Notes under the pieces: model-generated
The model's database searches: none
What the model saw: the letters and a program-made list of their open reading frames with translations, nothing else
Told to the model about the DNA's origin: nothing
NCBI RefSeq assembly: GCF_014638915.1
Contig: NZ_BMFQ01000002.1
Location: 682,001 to 746,000, forward strand
Direction of reading: 5' to 3'
Length of the DNA: 64,000 bases
Source of the DNA: Xanthomarina arctica
Lineage (GTDB): Bacteria > Bacteroidota > Bacteroidia > Flavobacteriales > Flavobacteriaceae
In this document: positions 46,785 to 59,047 of the stretch, in pieces
Position numbering within the stretch: position 1 is the first letter of the stretch
Layout of the letters: each line of letters opens with the position of its first letter
Position numbers and translations under genes: made by a program

Positions 46785-47312
46785 TTAACCTGTTACTTTT
46801 GATAAAGGAGAATGATGTTCGTGAACTAATTTCCAACCATTTTCCGTATTCACGAACAACAGAGTTATTTGATCATTAACCACGACTAAATCACTTCCAA
46901 ACATTAATTGAAAATCGGAGTGAAATGTTAGATTCGCAACATCTCCATAAACTGCGATTTGTAAATCATTGGCATCAAACTTAAGAACTTCTGTTACAGA
47001 ACCGAAAACTGATCTTTCGTAAGTTTCATTGGCTTCTCCTTCATTTCTTGGTTGACCATTCTTGAATTCAGTAAACTTAGGACTATAAGCATGAAAGGAA
47101 ATCAGCTTATCTAAATCGCCATCTTTAATACTTTGAGCAATAGCCCCGAAAGTTTCCAAGACTTCTTGTTGTGCTTCAGGAAATGGTTCATTGATTAAAT
47201 CAATTGAAATTTCCTCTACTTTAACTATTTCTACTGTTGGTTCTTGCTGCTTGCATCCCATATTTATTGCTACAATTAGTATCAGATACCCTAGTGATAA
47301 TTTTGTCTTCAT
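46785..47312 (-). CDS. SnoaL/NTF2-like lipoprotein
   Basis: The 175-residue product has a lipoprotein signal ending NMGCKQQ. The rest (about 50-170) has the NTF2/SnoaL-like pattern: ETFGAIAQSIKDGDLDKLISFHAYS, then beta strands ending TLLFVNTENGWKLVHEHHSPL. Such domains bind small molecules or act as isomerases or scaffolds. It lies between the FAD oxidoreductase and an AraC-type regulator on the same strand and may belong to their regulon (inference). Confidence 0.82.
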   Translation of the reverse strand: MKTKLSLGYLILIVAINMGCKQQEPTVEIVKVEEISIDLINEPFPEAQQEVLETFGAIAQSIKDGDLDKLISFHAYSPKFTEFKNGQPRNEGEANETYERSVFGSVTEVLKFDANDLQIAVYGDVANLTFHSDFQLMFGSDLVVVNDQITLLFVNTENGWKLVHEHHSPLSKVTG

Positions 47313-47447
47313 TGTTTTATATTTAATTGGTTTTCATCAAAAGTAGAACAGAAATGTTTTTCATTATTCTACATTTAGACCAAATAAATGTAATTTTAGA
47401 CCAGGGAGAAATTTAGGAGACAAACTATTGTATAACAATCGGTTATA

Positions 47448-48539
47448 CTAATAACTCTTTACATTTGAAGGAAGTACACCATACTTTTTATGGAAACATT
47501 TTGAAAAATAAGCTGGGCTACTAAAACCAGTTTGGTAGGCAATTTCAGAAATAGTGGCCTCTTGTTTTTTAAGCAAATCTAAAGCTTTATTTAAGCGATA
47601 GTCTCTTAAAAATGCATTAGGCGATTTACCTACCAAATGCATCATGGTTCTATAGAGTTTGGATTTACTATAGCCTAAATTCTCTTCAAAGTCATTAACA
47701 TTTGTGGTGGTATGTGACCAAATGCTTTCTGTAAAATCCATTAATTGTGTCATAAACGCTTCTTCATTGTTATTTATAACAAGAATGCTATTATTGGTTT
47801 CTAAGGATATATTTTGATTTTCACCTTCATACAAATCTTTGATAGCCGAAGTTATAGAAAAGTTTCCTTTAACAATATCACTTAAATAATTTGAAGTTTT
47901 TATGGTATCCTCAAAAATACCTTCTTTATCGGTTACAGGGATTCCTGCGCTTATACCTATTTTAAACTCTAAATCGGGTGTTATTATGCCATTATAAGAC
48001 TCTTGAATTTTTATACCACAATGAATGGCATCTGAAACAGTATCAAAAGACATTAAAAAACTATTTGTTTCTTGCTTAACTAATCGTCCCTGATATTGAG
48101 GAACTATAGCTTTAATGGAATACGAATATCCTCTAATAGCCGTTTTTAAAGTTTCAACATCTTTGGACCGCAGAGATTTACTTTTTATTTTAACTACCAT
48201 AATGGTTCTAAATGCTGGATCATTGATAATATTTAGGCTAATATTCTTAGATTTTTCAGGATCTTCAATACGTCCCAAAAAAGATTCTACAATGGTGTCA
48301 TTAACTTCAATAATACGTGTAGGAATAGCACCATGAGCATGCTCATGTAAATCAATAAGAGCCTGTTTGTTTGGAGCATCAATTAAACAAAATGCTGTTT
48401 TTCTTTTTTCATCACACCAATAGGTAAGCCCACGACAATTATATTTGTGTTCAGTATCTAAATCTGCTTGATGCATTTCGGCAACATGTGCCGCTGTAAT
48501 ACCTTCAGGAAGTTCATGTAAATCTAAAAATAATGGCAT
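47448..48539 (-). CDS. AraC-type regulator with DUF4242 and cyclase-like sensor domains
   Basis: The 363-residue product has three parts. Residues 1-90 match DUF4242, a nickel-binding-like ferredoxin fold (MPLFLDLHELPEGIT...DLHEHAHGA). Residues about 112-230 resemble a class III nucleotide cyclase domain (GRLVKQETNSFLMSFDTVSDAIHCG; FKIGISAGIPV), but the catalytic Asp position is not kept, so it is likely a sensor. Residues about 265-363 form the AraC HTH pair (TISEIAYQTGFSSPAYFSKCFHKKYGVLPS). Targets are probably the adjacent genes; the signal is unknown. Confidence 0.88.
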   Translation of the reverse strand: MPLFLDLHELPEGITAAHVAEMHQADLDTEHKYNCRGLTYWCDEKRKTAFCLIDAPNKQALIDLHEHAHGAIPTRIIEVNDTIVESFLGRIEDPEKSKNISLNIINDPAFRTIMVVKIKSKSLRSKDVETLKTAIRGYSYSIKAIVPQYQGRLVKQETNSFLMSFDTVSDAIHCGIKIQESYNGIITPDLEFKIGISAGIPVTDKEGIFEDTIKTSNYLSDIVKGNFSITSAIKDLYEGENQNISLETNNSILVINNNEEAFMTQLMDFTESIWSHTTTNVNDFEENLGYSKSKLYRTMMHLVGKSPNAFLRDYRLNKALDLLKKQEATISEIAYQTGFSSPAYFSKCFHKKYGVLPSNVKSY

Positions 48540-48757
48540 AGTATTGATTTTGAGACTGTAAGGTACATTTTTTTAATTAAATATATAGTTTCAATAAGCT
48601 TTCTATGGACATTTCACTGGGGGTTATTTTAGAAAATAATTGTTAATTAATCAACGAAACCCGAAAAGCCTCAAAGATTTTTCAATCAAAGGGAAAGGCC
48701 TGTACTATTATTTTTTGGACTAATGTCCTATCTTTGAAAGGTAGCATGTAGCAAAAA

Positions 48758-49627
48758 ATGAAAAACATCCTCCTCCTATTTATTTTTATGACCATTTCAT
48801 ATATTGGGATCAGTCAGAACACCATTTTATGGAAAGTTACAGACACCATAAATAATAAAACCTCTTTTGTTGTTGGTACATTTCATCAGTTAGGAAATTC
48901 GTTTGTTGATTCCATTCCCGAAATACAAGAGAGTTTATACCAATCAGAATTAGCCATTTTCGAAAGTGTATCTAAAATAGCGGAAACCCGAGAATTAATT
49001 AATCAAAGAGAAAAATCATACGAAATAGAAAAAAAATTAAATAAAAAAGATTTCAAAAACCTTTTAGAAATAAGTAAAGATTGGGAAGTTGATATTTATA
49101 AATTAAAACCCATAGAAGTTAGGTGGAAATTACAGCAGGAATTTCAAAATATTATATGCGAAACCGTCAAACCTATTGACAAATGGACTCATTTTGATAG
49201 CTATTTACAAGAACTTGCCGAACAAAAACAAATAGAAGTTCTAGGTTTAGAAACGGATAGTGTGCAATTAAATTTTATCTATAAGCAATATAAATATCCT
49301 AGTTGGAAAGATGAAAAAAGGAATCTTAGTTACCTTATAAAGCAAATGACCACAGACAACCCAAATATGAATCCTTGTAATCTTGTGAACGAGTATAAGG
49401 CCTTTGATTTAAATTACGACTTTGAGAAACCTTGTTCGATTGATGTTTTAATTATAGAGAGAAATGAAAATTGGCTCAAAATACTCCCTCAATTAATGCA
49501 AGAAAAAAACTGCTTTGTAGCTGTGGGCTTTTATCATTTAAAAAATGATTGTGGCATACTTCAGCAATTAAAAAACATGGGGTTTATAGTTGAACCTGTA
49601 AAAATACAGTCAAAAGTTGTTGATTAA
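48758..49627 (+). CDS. TraB/GumN family protein
   Basis: The 289-residue product has a signal peptide ending GISQ. The TraB/GumN fold shows VVGTFHQLGNSFVDSIPEI near 41-59, EVLGLETDSVQL near 160-171, and the C-terminal CFVAVGFYHLKNDCGILQQLKNMGF. These are the conserved Gx3H-type motifs of the proposed metalloprotease family. A TATCTTTG -7 box lies at 48729-48736. Function and substrate unknown. Confidence 0.87.
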   Translation: MKNILLLFIFMTISYIGISQNTILWKVTDTINNKTSFVVGTFHQLGNSFVDSIPEIQESLYQSELAIFESVSKIAETRELINQREKSYEIEKKLNKKDFKNLLEISKDWEVDIYKLKPIEVRWKLQQEFQNIICETVKPIDKWTHFDSYLQELAEQKQIEVLGLETDSVQLNFIYKQYKYPSWKDEKRNLSYLIKQMTTDNPNMNPCNLVNEYKAFDLNYDFEKPCSIDVLIIERNENWLKILPQLMQEKNCFVAVGFYHLKNDCGILQQLKNMGFIVEPVKIQSKVVD

Positions 49628-52417
<2,790 letters not shown>

Positions 52418-52449
52418 AAAAACCTAGCCAACAATTTGCTAAAATAATA

Positions 52450-52487
52450 ACGGCTTCGGTTCTTTACCGAAGCCGTATTTTTTTTGC
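52450..52487 (+). terminator. intrinsic terminator of katG
   Basis: ACGGCTTCGGT and ACCGAAGCCGT form an 11-bp stem around TCTTT, followed by a T run. Confidence 0.92.
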
Positions 52488-52532
52488 CTATTTACCCCTT
52501 TTACCTTAATTGATAAAACAAAACATTAAATA

Positions 52533-53105
52533 ATGATAATAAGAAAAGCAACCAAAGCCGATTCGAAAATAATTTCAGAACATATGGTTTTGGCCATGCA
52601 GGATATTATTTATGAATTTATTGGAACGAAAGACTTAAAGAAAGCAAAAACTTTTTTATTATATTTTGTTGAAAGAGAAAATAATCAATATTCCTATACT
52701 AATTGTTTTGTTTTAGAAATTGATAATGAACTGGTTGGAACTATTAATATATATAATGGCGCAACACTAAAAACTTTAAGAGAATCTATTGCACTTTATA
52801 TTAAAAATCATTTTGAAATAGATTTTAATCCTGAAAATGAAACCCAGCAAGGGGAATATTATATTGATACTATTGGTATAAGTCCAGAGCACCAAGGAAA
52901 AGGAATAGGAACTCACTTATTAAAATATATAATAGAAACATATTGTATCAAACGGCAACAAACCATTGGATTATTAGTTGATGAAGACAACCCAAATGCC
53001 GAAAAATTATATTTGAACTTAGGTTTTGAGTTTGTTGGAAAAAAGGTATTAGCTGGAAAACAGATGAAGCATCTTCAAAGGAAACCATTGAAAGATATAA
53101 CATAA
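52533..53105 (+). CDS. GNAT family N-acetyltransferase
   Basis: The 190-residue product has the acetyl-CoA binding motif A, GISPEHQGKGIGTHLLKYI (about 115-133, Q/RxxGxG/A), and the C-terminal DNPNAEKLYLNLGFEFVGKK typical of GNAT. The substrate is unknown. It is a single gene between katG and the broken Coa1-like gene. Confidence 0.88.
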   Translation: MIIRKATKADSKIISEHMVLAMQDIIYEFIGTKDLKKAKTFLLYFVERENNQYSYTNCFVLEIDNELVGTINIYNGATLKTLRESIALYIKNHFEIDFNPENETQQGEYYIDTIGISPEHQGKGIGTHLLKYIIETYCIKRQQTIGLLVDEDNPNAEKLYLNLGFEFVGKKVLAGKQMKHLQRKPLKDIT

Positions 53106-53229
53106 GTGAATTTTCTAAACATTGTTTGCTATTAAGACATGCTTCTACCCAAATTAACGTTAAGTTAAAAGCACTTTTCAAAACCAAAAATTAGATTACA
53201 TTAGTTCTTATAAATAGTATCAAAACATT

Positions 53230-53680
53230 ATGAATAATGATTTAATTGTACAAAAAAGTTGGTGGAAACAAAATTGGAAATGGTTGGTTCCAATTATTGG
53301 AATCGTTCTTCTTTCCATTTTTTCATTACTATCTTCTGGGTTTGGTGGTGTTTTAGGTGACTATACAAAAGCTTATGCTGACCCTGAGCTGTATGAAGGA
53401 GCCATAGCAAAGAATCCGATTGAATCCACGAGTTAAGGACGTTTTAGGTGAAGTTGAACCCATTGATCCTATGACCATTCTAAATGGTTCTGTAAGTTAT
53501 TCAGACGATAATACATCGGTTAATTCCACAATAAAAATTACATGCAAAAATGGAAAAGCCATGCTCGATATTTCTGCGGACCGAGTTAATGGAACTTGGA
53601 ATTACTCCAAAATTGCGATTAGAATAAAAAGTCCGCCAGAGAAGAAAGAAACCATAGAAATACTAAATCAAGAATTATAA
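53230..53680 (+). pseudogene. Coa1-like (cytochrome oxidase assembly factor) gene, frameshifted
   Basis: Two frames make one protein. 53230-53436 encodes a basic N-terminus, one membrane segment (about 20-40) and AKAYADPELYEGAIAKNPIE. 53420-53680 continues as NPRVKDVLGEVEP and the beta-rich VNSTIKITCKNGKAMLDISADRVNGTWNYSKIAIR, which matches the Coa1 family. The second frame is shifted by one base. GAATCC occurs twice within ten bases at 53415-53427, so a 10-base insertion or a one-base slip is likely. This could be a true mutation or a sequencing error. Confidence 0.8.
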
Positions 53681-53692
53681 GAAAACGAATCT

Positions 53693-54361
53693 ATGCCTGA
53701 TTATTCCTTTTTACATACTTCCAATATCGTTTTTCATGTAATTGCTGGTTCCATAGCTTTATTATTAGGCTTTATTGCTTTATTTACAAAAAAAGGTGAA
53801 AAATGGCACACAACAAGTGGGAATTATTTTCTCTTCTTTTTAATTTTAGAAGTGCTGACTGGATTGATAGGAGTCTTTATTTTTAAACGAAATACCTTCT
53901 TATTAATAATTACGGTTTTGAGCGCTTATTATGGATTTTCTGGCTATCGGATTCTAAAAACCAAAACTAATAGCCCGAAAATAATTGATATTACAGTTGC
54001 AATAGTCTCACTAATTTCGGTTTCTTACTTTTTATATTATTTCAAATCGATGGGAATGTATTGGTCACCAGTGATTGTTTACAGCACAGTTGGAGCTTTG
54101 CTACTGATAATTACTTATGATTTCTTGCGTTACCTAATTCCTAAAAAGACGTACAAAAACATGTGGCTTTACGAACATATCTTTAAAATGATTGGAGCTT
54201 TTACCGCATTGTTATCTGCCTTTTCAGGAACTGTATTTGAGAATTACCAACCTTATAGCCAGTTTTTACCTTCTGTTTTTGGTACCTTATTACAAATTGG
54301 ATTTATAGTTTATTATGTTAGAAAATTTAAACGAAGTAGGAAACAACGTCTCAAAGGATAA
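53693..54361 (+). CDS. DUF2306-like membrane protein
   Basis: The 222-residue product has seven or so membrane segments, starting IVFHVIAGSIALLLGFIALFTKKG (about 12-35) and followed by HTTSGNYFLF, a pattern of DUF2306-type proteins. A basic tail KFKRSRKQRLKG ends it. Function unknown. It begins 12 bases after the Coa1-like remnant and was probably co-transcribed with it. Confidence 0.72.
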   Translation: MPDYSFLHTSNIVFHVIAGSIALLLGFIALFTKKGEKWHTTSGNYFLFFLILEVLTGLIGVFIFKRNTFLLIITVLSAYYGFSGYRILKTKTNSPKIIDITVAIVSLISVSYFLYYFKSMGMYWSPVIVYSTVGALLLIITYDFLRYLIPKKTYKNMWLYEHIFKMIGAFTALLSAFSGTVFENYQPYSQFLPSVFGTLLQIGFIVYYVRKFKRSRKQRLKG

Positions 54362-54430
54362 TATTTAAATTTGTCATGGGATTTTATTCAATTTATCAAC
54401 TAAAAAATATAGTATGCCGTGAATAGAAAC

Positions 54431-54463
54431 TTGTGTTTACTTCTTTCTGTTTAACTATCTTTG
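54431..54463 (+). promoter_or_regulatory. promoter of dus gene (-33/-7)
   Basis: TTG at 54431-54433 and TATCTTTG at 54456-54463 are separated by 22 bases, a good Flavobacteriia-type pair. The ATG at 54481 follows 17 bases after the -7 box, so an in-frame TTG-type start at 54433 is really promoter sequence. Confidence 0.72.
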
Positions 54464-54480
54464 CCCAACTAAATAATAAG

Positions 54481-55446
54481 ATGGCTTTCACACTACTTTC
54501 ATCACCTTTACAAGGTTTTACAGATTTCAGGTTTCGAAATGCCTTCAATCATTATTTTGGTGGCATTGATACTTTTTATGCACCATACATTAGACTTAAT
54601 GGGAAGCTAAAAATTAAGCAATCTTATCAAAACGATTTACTTCCAGAAAACAACAATACCTTAGAAGTCATTCCGCAAGTTATTACTAACGACCCTGATG
54701 AGTTTCTTTTTGTTGCCAAGTACGTTCAGAGTTTAGGTTATAAAGAATTAAATTGGAATTTGGGTTGCCCCTATCCTATGGTTACCAAATCAGGAATGGG
54801 TTCTGGCTTAATTTGCAATCCGTCACGAATTAACGAGGTTTTACATAAGGCTCATAACGAAACAGATATTTTGGTTTCTATGAAAATGAGAATGGGTTAT
54901 GAAAATCCAGAAGAAATTCTAGAAGCCTTTCCTATTTTAGATCAATACCCGCTTAAAAATATTGCTATTCATGCCAGAATAGGAAAACAACTTTATAAAG
55001 GCCCAGTTAACTTAGATGGCTTTGAAAAATGTTTAAGTAGTACCAAACACAAGCTTTACTACAATGGTGACATTACCAGCGTTGCGGCTTTTAAAGCCAT
55101 AGAAAATAGATTTCCAACCCTTGATCACTTTATGATTGGCCGTGGCTTAATTGCAGATCCTTTTTTACCAAGTATGATAAAAAATAATACCACGGAATAC
55201 CCAGAAAACCGATGGGCTATTTTTTCTGAATTTCATGATACCATTTATCAGCAATACGATGAATACTTGTCTGGACCAACGCCTATAAAGATGAAAATGT
55301 TAGGGTTTTGGGAGTTCTTTTCTCAATCGACTTCAAACCCACAAAAAACTTACAAAGCCATAAAAAAAGCGACAAATCCTGTGAAATATAGAAAAGCCGT
55401 AGATCTAATTTTAAATACAGAAATGAAGCTTAAAAGTACTTTTTAG
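54481..55446 (+). CDS. tRNA-dihydrouridine synthase family protein
   Basis: The 321-residue FMN enzyme reduces uridine in tRNA to dihydrouridine. SSPLQGFTDFRFRN (7-20) is the FMN-binding start, NWNLGCPYPMVTKSGMGSGL (91-110) contains the catalytic Cys96, and MIGRGLIADP (about 220) binds the FMN phosphate. The start is set by the promoter at 54431-54463. The sequence is closest to the DusC-like subgroup by eye. Single gene. Confidence 0.9.
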   Translation: MAFTLLSSPLQGFTDFRFRNAFNHYFGGIDTFYAPYIRLNGKLKIKQSYQNDLLPENNNTLEVIPQVITNDPDEFLFVAKYVQSLGYKELNWNLGCPYPMVTKSGMGSGLICNPSRINEVLHKAHNETDILVSMKMRMGYENPEEILEAFPILDQYPLKNIAIHARIGKQLYKGPVNLDGFEKCLSSTKHKLYYNGDITSVAAFKAIENRFPTLDHFMIGRGLIADPFLPSMIKNNTTEYPENRWAIFSEFHDTIYQQYDEYLSGPTPIKMKMLGFWEFFSQSTSNPQKTYKAIKKATNPVKYRKAVDLILNTEMKLKSTF

Positions 55447-55594
55447 ATTAGACTTTCAGTCACATATTTATCACACAGATCTATTGAAAAATTCGGTTAA
55501 TTTCTATTTTTTCAAATGGCAAGTACACAGCATCATACCAGAATTAAAAGAGAACCCAAAATTGTTTTGATTCTAAAACAAAAGAACGATATAT

Positions 55595-56194
55595 TTGACT
55601 TATCAATTACAAGGATTACAAGATTTGCAACAAATAAAAGCACACTTAGAACAAATAGCAACCATTTCTGATACAGATTGGGACTTTTTTATGTCCAAAT
55701 TACAACGACGTACGTTTAAAAAGAAAGCTGTTTTTCTAAAACTTAATGATGTTGAAAACTACATCTCTTTTATTGAAACCGGTGTAGTACGATTATATAT
55801 CCCAAAAGAAAATCCAGATAAAGAGATTACCTTTGGGTTTAGTTTTAAAAACCAGTTTATTAGTGCTTACGATTCTTTTTTAACTCAATCTCCTTCTGCA
55901 TACGAATTACAAGCACTGACAGAAACAAGCGTTTTATGTATCACTTATGCCGATTTACAAGCTGTTTATAATCAAACAAAAATAGGTAATTTAATAGGTA
56001 GAATAACAGCTGAGCGTCTATTTTTAATAAAATCTAAACGGGAGCAACACTTATTGAATCTTACTGCAGAGGAACGCTATATCAAACTATTTAAAGAGCG
56101 TCCAGAGCTTTTAAAAGTGATTCCCCTAAAATACATTAGTTCTTATATTGGTGTTACTGCACAGGCTTTAAGCCGAATTAGGAAACGAATTTAA
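55595..56194 (+). CDS. Crp/Fnr family transcriptional regulator
   Basis: The 199-residue product has an N-terminal cyclic-nucleotide-binding-like domain (about 35-140) and a C-terminal HTH in LKYISSYIGVTAQALSRIRKRI. The CRP-type Arg/Ser ligand residues are not obvious, as in many flavobacterial members of this group. The start is a TTG; no ATG lies upstream in frame and the next internal ATG is too late. It precedes a desaturase gene with its own promoter. Confidence 0.87.
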   Translation: MTYQLQGLQDLQQIKAHLEQIATISDTDWDFFMSKLQRRTFKKKAVFLKLNDVENYISFIETGVVRLYIPKENPDKEITFGFSFKNQFISAYDSFLTQSPSAYELQALTETSVLCITYADLQAVYNQTKIGNLIGRITAERLFLIKSKREQHLLNLTAEERYIKLFKERPELLKVIPLKYISSYIGVTAQALSRIRKRI

Positions 56195-56282
56195 CTCAAT
56201 ATCTGATTGCCACGTAATATATTGGATTGTGGAATTTAATTTTTTAGGGTTTTAAAACCTGCGGTTTTTTGATTTGGGTTCA

Positions 56283-56313
56283 TTGTTTGAATCACGCTTT
56301 CAGATTATCTTTG
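56283..56313 (+). promoter_or_regulatory. promoter of the first desaturase gene (-33/-7)
   Basis: TTG at 56283-56285 and TATCTTTG at 56306-56313 are separated by 20 bases. The ATG at 56325 follows by 11 bases, which decides the start over the in-frame TTG at 56274. Confidence 0.75.
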
Positions 56314-56324
56314 TAAAAAAAGGT

Positions 56325-57068
56325 ATGACAATCGTTATTTTTGTTTTAGTGCTGTGGTATGGAGGCTTATTCTTCCAGTCTTTCTTTTTGCATCGTTATG
56401 CGGCACATCAAGTATTTACCATGTCCAAAACCATGGAACGTATTACCTTTGTTTTAACTTGGGTTTTTCAAGGCGCTAGTTATTTAAGCGCTTATGGCTA
56501 TGGCGTTATGCACCGCATGCACCATGCTTATACGGATACGGAACAAGATCCACACTCTCCTTCTTATGATGCTAATTTGTTTGCCATGATGTGGAAAACA
56601 AAAACCATTTATCAAGATATTAATACACAACGTGTTGCTGTTGATTCTCGTTTTACTAAAAACGTTCCTCAATGGAAAAGTTTTGATGCCTTTGCAAGTT
56701 CTCGTTTTTCTAGAGTCCTTTGGATTAGCTTATACATTTTATTCTTTGCTTTTTTTGCAACAGCTTGGTGGCAATGGTTATTATTACCAATTACCTTTTT
56801 AATGGCACCTATACATGGGGTAATAATTAATTGGTTTGGACATATCTATGGTTATGTGAATTTTAAAATGAAGAATACCAGTAAAAACCTCTTTCGTTTT
56901 GACTTTTTAATGATGGGTGAAGGTTATCATAACAATCATCACATGCACGCCAGTAGTGCTAATTTTGGTGTGAAATGGTACGAGATTGATATGACATATT
57001 TAATAATAAGAGTTTTAAATGCTCTTGGGTTTATTAAATTAAAACCAATTTCAGTAAAAAACAAATAG
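56325..57068 (+). CDS. acyl-CoA/fatty acid desaturase (delta-9-like)
   Basis: The 247-residue membrane di-iron enzyme has three histidine boxes: HRYAAH (23-28), HRMHH (63-67) and HNNHH near 205. It also has four or more membrane segments. It introduces a double bond into fatty acyl chains. A promoter lies directly upstream. Together with the desaturase at 61244-62341 it may support membrane fluidity at low temperature. Confidence 0.88.
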   Translation: MTIVIFVLVLWYGGLFFQSFFLHRYAAHQVFTMSKTMERITFVLTWVFQGASYLSAYGYGVMHRMHHAYTDTEQDPHSPSYDANLFAMMWKTKTIYQDINTQRVAVDSRFTKNVPQWKSFDAFASSRFSRVLWISLYILFFAFFATAWWQWLLLPITFLMAPIHGVIINWFGHIYGYVNFKMKNTSKNLFRFDFLMMGEGYHNNHHMHASSANFGVKWYEIDMTYLIIRVLNALGFIKLKPISVKNK

Positions 57069-57104
57069 ACTATCGTTCCGTAAGAATTATTAAAATAACT
57101 CCAT

Positions 57105-57146
57105 AAAAAAAGTATCATAGAGCGTAAGCCTTATGATACTTTTTTA
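57105..57146. terminator. bidirectional intrinsic terminator
   Basis: AAAAAAGTATCATA and TATGATACTTTTTT form a 14-bp stem around a 12-base loop, between two convergent genes, with A and T runs on both sides. Confidence 0.9.
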
Positions 57147-57199
57147 TTTTCAATACTTTCTATAAAGAAAGCTAGATGTATAGTTCTTTTAATTAACTA

Positions 57200-57649
57200 C
57201 TAAGCCTCTTCAAGCGTGCGCTTAGACATTCTATAGGTGTAGTTAGGATAAATATTACGTTTAGCAAAACGATTTACTTTATCGCTATTAATCATTTTAA
57301 TATATACTGGTTTCGTTACACCAAAGTATTCGTACGTTGTTCCATCTTGAAAAGTGATTTCCAACAACAAACCTTTATGGATAAAATCCAAAATTCCAGA
57401 GTTATTAATTGTTTCTGTGTAATTATCTAAGTTAGCTGCAATGGTTTCTGGAGCAATACTTACTAAAAAATGGTATCCATCGATAATCTTACGACTATTA
57501 ATTTCAGCTTCTTCCTGTAACGCGTCTCCGTTTTGGAATTTGTCTGGATGCCATTCTTTTACTAAATCACGGTAACTTCTTTTTAAAGTCTTTAAATCGA
57601 CTTCAGTTTCCATTCCAAAGAGTTTCTTGTATTCGTTTATGCGTTTCAT
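57200..57649 (-). CDS. J-domain protein with KTSC domain
   Basis: The 149-residue product has a J domain (about 5-65, HPD at 34-36, YRDLVKEWHPDKF) that would stimulate an Hsp70. A C-terminal KTSC domain (about 100-145: EYFGVTKPVYIKMINSDKVNRFAKRNI) follows. This pairing is typical of small flavobacterial DnaJ-like proteins. Client unknown. Confidence 0.9.
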   Translation of the reverse strand: MKRINEYKKLFGMETEVDLKTLKRSYRDLVKEWHPDKFQNGDALQEEAEINSRKIIDGYHFLVSIAPETIAANLDNYTETINNSGILDFIHKGLLLEITFQDGTTYEYFGVTKPVYIKMINSDKVNRFAKRNIYPNYTYRMSKRTLEEA

Positions 57650-57728
57650 ACCAAATTTATTTGAGGGCGCAAAAGTACATGTTATTATTGCATTTATTAC
57701 TATAAAATATCAATAAAAAACAACCTAG

Positions 57729-59042
57729 CTATAGAACAGTTACTCGAACCTTTTTCTTTTTTAATCTGCTGTTATTCAATTTATCAGCTAATGCCACGGC
57801 AATACTAAGCGGAACGGCAACAAATGCACAATCCTGTTTTAATTCAATAGTCCCTAACTGATCCTTGTTTAAACCACCTTCTTTAAAAAATAGTCCAGCA
57901 ATATCTCCTTTAGAGATTTTATCTTTTCTTCCTCCAGAAATAAATAGAGTTTCCCAGTATTGAGGTTTTAAAGGCGGATTCTTAGTAATCGTCTCTATTT
58001 TTGGTTTCCCAACAAACTCGGGAAGATATTCTTTGTCCCATTTCAAAATATAAGCCGTTCCCTTAGCTTGCACTCTTGCTGTTCTACCATTTCTATGCGT
58101 GAATTCTTCTAAAGCATTTGGAAGCTCGTAATGAATGATGTAATTTAATTCTGGAATATCAATTCCTCTAGAAGCTAAATCGGTGGCTAATAAAATCTGA
58201 CTCGAGCCATTTCGAAAAGTAATCAAAGAGCGCTCTCTGTCTTTTTGTTCCATGCCACCTGAAAAACACGAATGACTGATGTTGTTTTTTTCTAAAAACC
58301 TACTTACCACATCAATGCTGTCTCTTAAATTGCAGAAAACAATCCCTTGTTGGTTACCAAGATGCAAAAGTAAATTTAATAAGGTGGGAAGTTTGTTACT
58401 TGTTGGAGAAACTACTGTTTTGACAATTAATTTTGGTTTCGCGTTATCATTTAAATAATTGATGATAGTTGGCTTATCCAATCTCACAAAACCAGGAATC
58501 GTAACGCCTTGAGTTGCAGATGTTAGAATTCGCTTATTTAAACTAGGTAATTGCTTAATAATGTCTTTCATTTCCTTTTCAAAACCTGTTTCTAATGACT
58601 TGTCAAATTCATCTAAAACCAAAGTTTTTATATTTTCTAACGAAAATCTTTCATTGTTAAAATGATCTAAAATCCTTCCTGGAGTTCCTATTAAAATAGC
58701 TGGAACATGTTTTATTTCAATTTTATCTTTAGACATGGATCTGCCTCCATAGACGGCATTCACTTTAAATCCAGACCCCATATCTCGAGCTACTTGTTCA
58801 ATTTGAATAGCCAATTCTCTAGACGGGACTAAAATAAGCGCCTGTACATCTGGACAATCTGGTTTTAACATTTTTATCAATGGTAATAAAAAAGCTAAGG
58901 TCTTTCCAGAACCGGTAGGAGAAAGTAAAACCGTATTTGTCGTGTTTTCTATAACAGGAATAGCTTTCTCTTGCATAGAGTTTAGCTGATGGATATTTAA
59001 TTTGTTTAAAATATCCTGCTGATCTTTGATCTCATTTGCCAT
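57729..59042 (-). CDS. DEAD-box RNA helicase, DbpA-like
   Basis: The 437-residue product has the motifs of the DEAD-box family: I SPTGSGKT, Ia PSRELA, II LDEFD (Asp replaces the usual Ala), III SAT, V ATDLASRGIDIP and VI HRNGRTAR. The C-terminal domain (GRKDKISKGDIAGLFFKEGGL...FVAVP) resembles the DbpA RNA-binding domain, which binds 23S rRNA in E. coli. A 5-base gap separates it from the next helicase, upstream on the same strand. Confidence 0.9.
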   Translation of the reverse strand: MANEIKDQQDILNKLNIHQLNSMQEKAIPVIENTTNTVLLSPTGSGKTLAFLLPLIKMLKPDCPDVQALILVPSRELAIQIEQVARDMGSGFKVNAVYGGRSMSKDKIEIKHVPAILIGTPGRILDHFNNERFSLENIKTLVLDEFDKSLETGFEKEMKDIIKQLPSLNKRILTSATQGVTIPGFVRLDKPTIINYLNDNAKPKLIVKTVVSPTSNKLPTLLNLLLHLGNQQGIVFCNLRDSIDVVSRFLEKNNISHSCFSGGMEQKDRERSLITFRNGSSQILLATDLASRGIDIPELNYIIHYELPNALEEFTHRNGRTARVQAKGTAYILKWDKEYLPEFVGKPKIETITKNPPLKPQYWETLFISGGRKDKISKGDIAGLFFKEGGLNKDQLGTIELKQDCAFVAVPLSIAVALADKLNNSRLKKKKVRVTVL

Positions 59043-59047
59043 AAAAA

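Noticed and set aside
53230-53680. Two separate small genes
   Set aside because: Together they make one Coa1-like protein joined by a single frameshift, so they were treated as one broken gene.
54433-54480. Upstream start for the dihydrouridine synthase
   Set aside because: The extra codons are the -33/-7 promoter; the ATG at 54481 begins the conserved FMN-binding segment.
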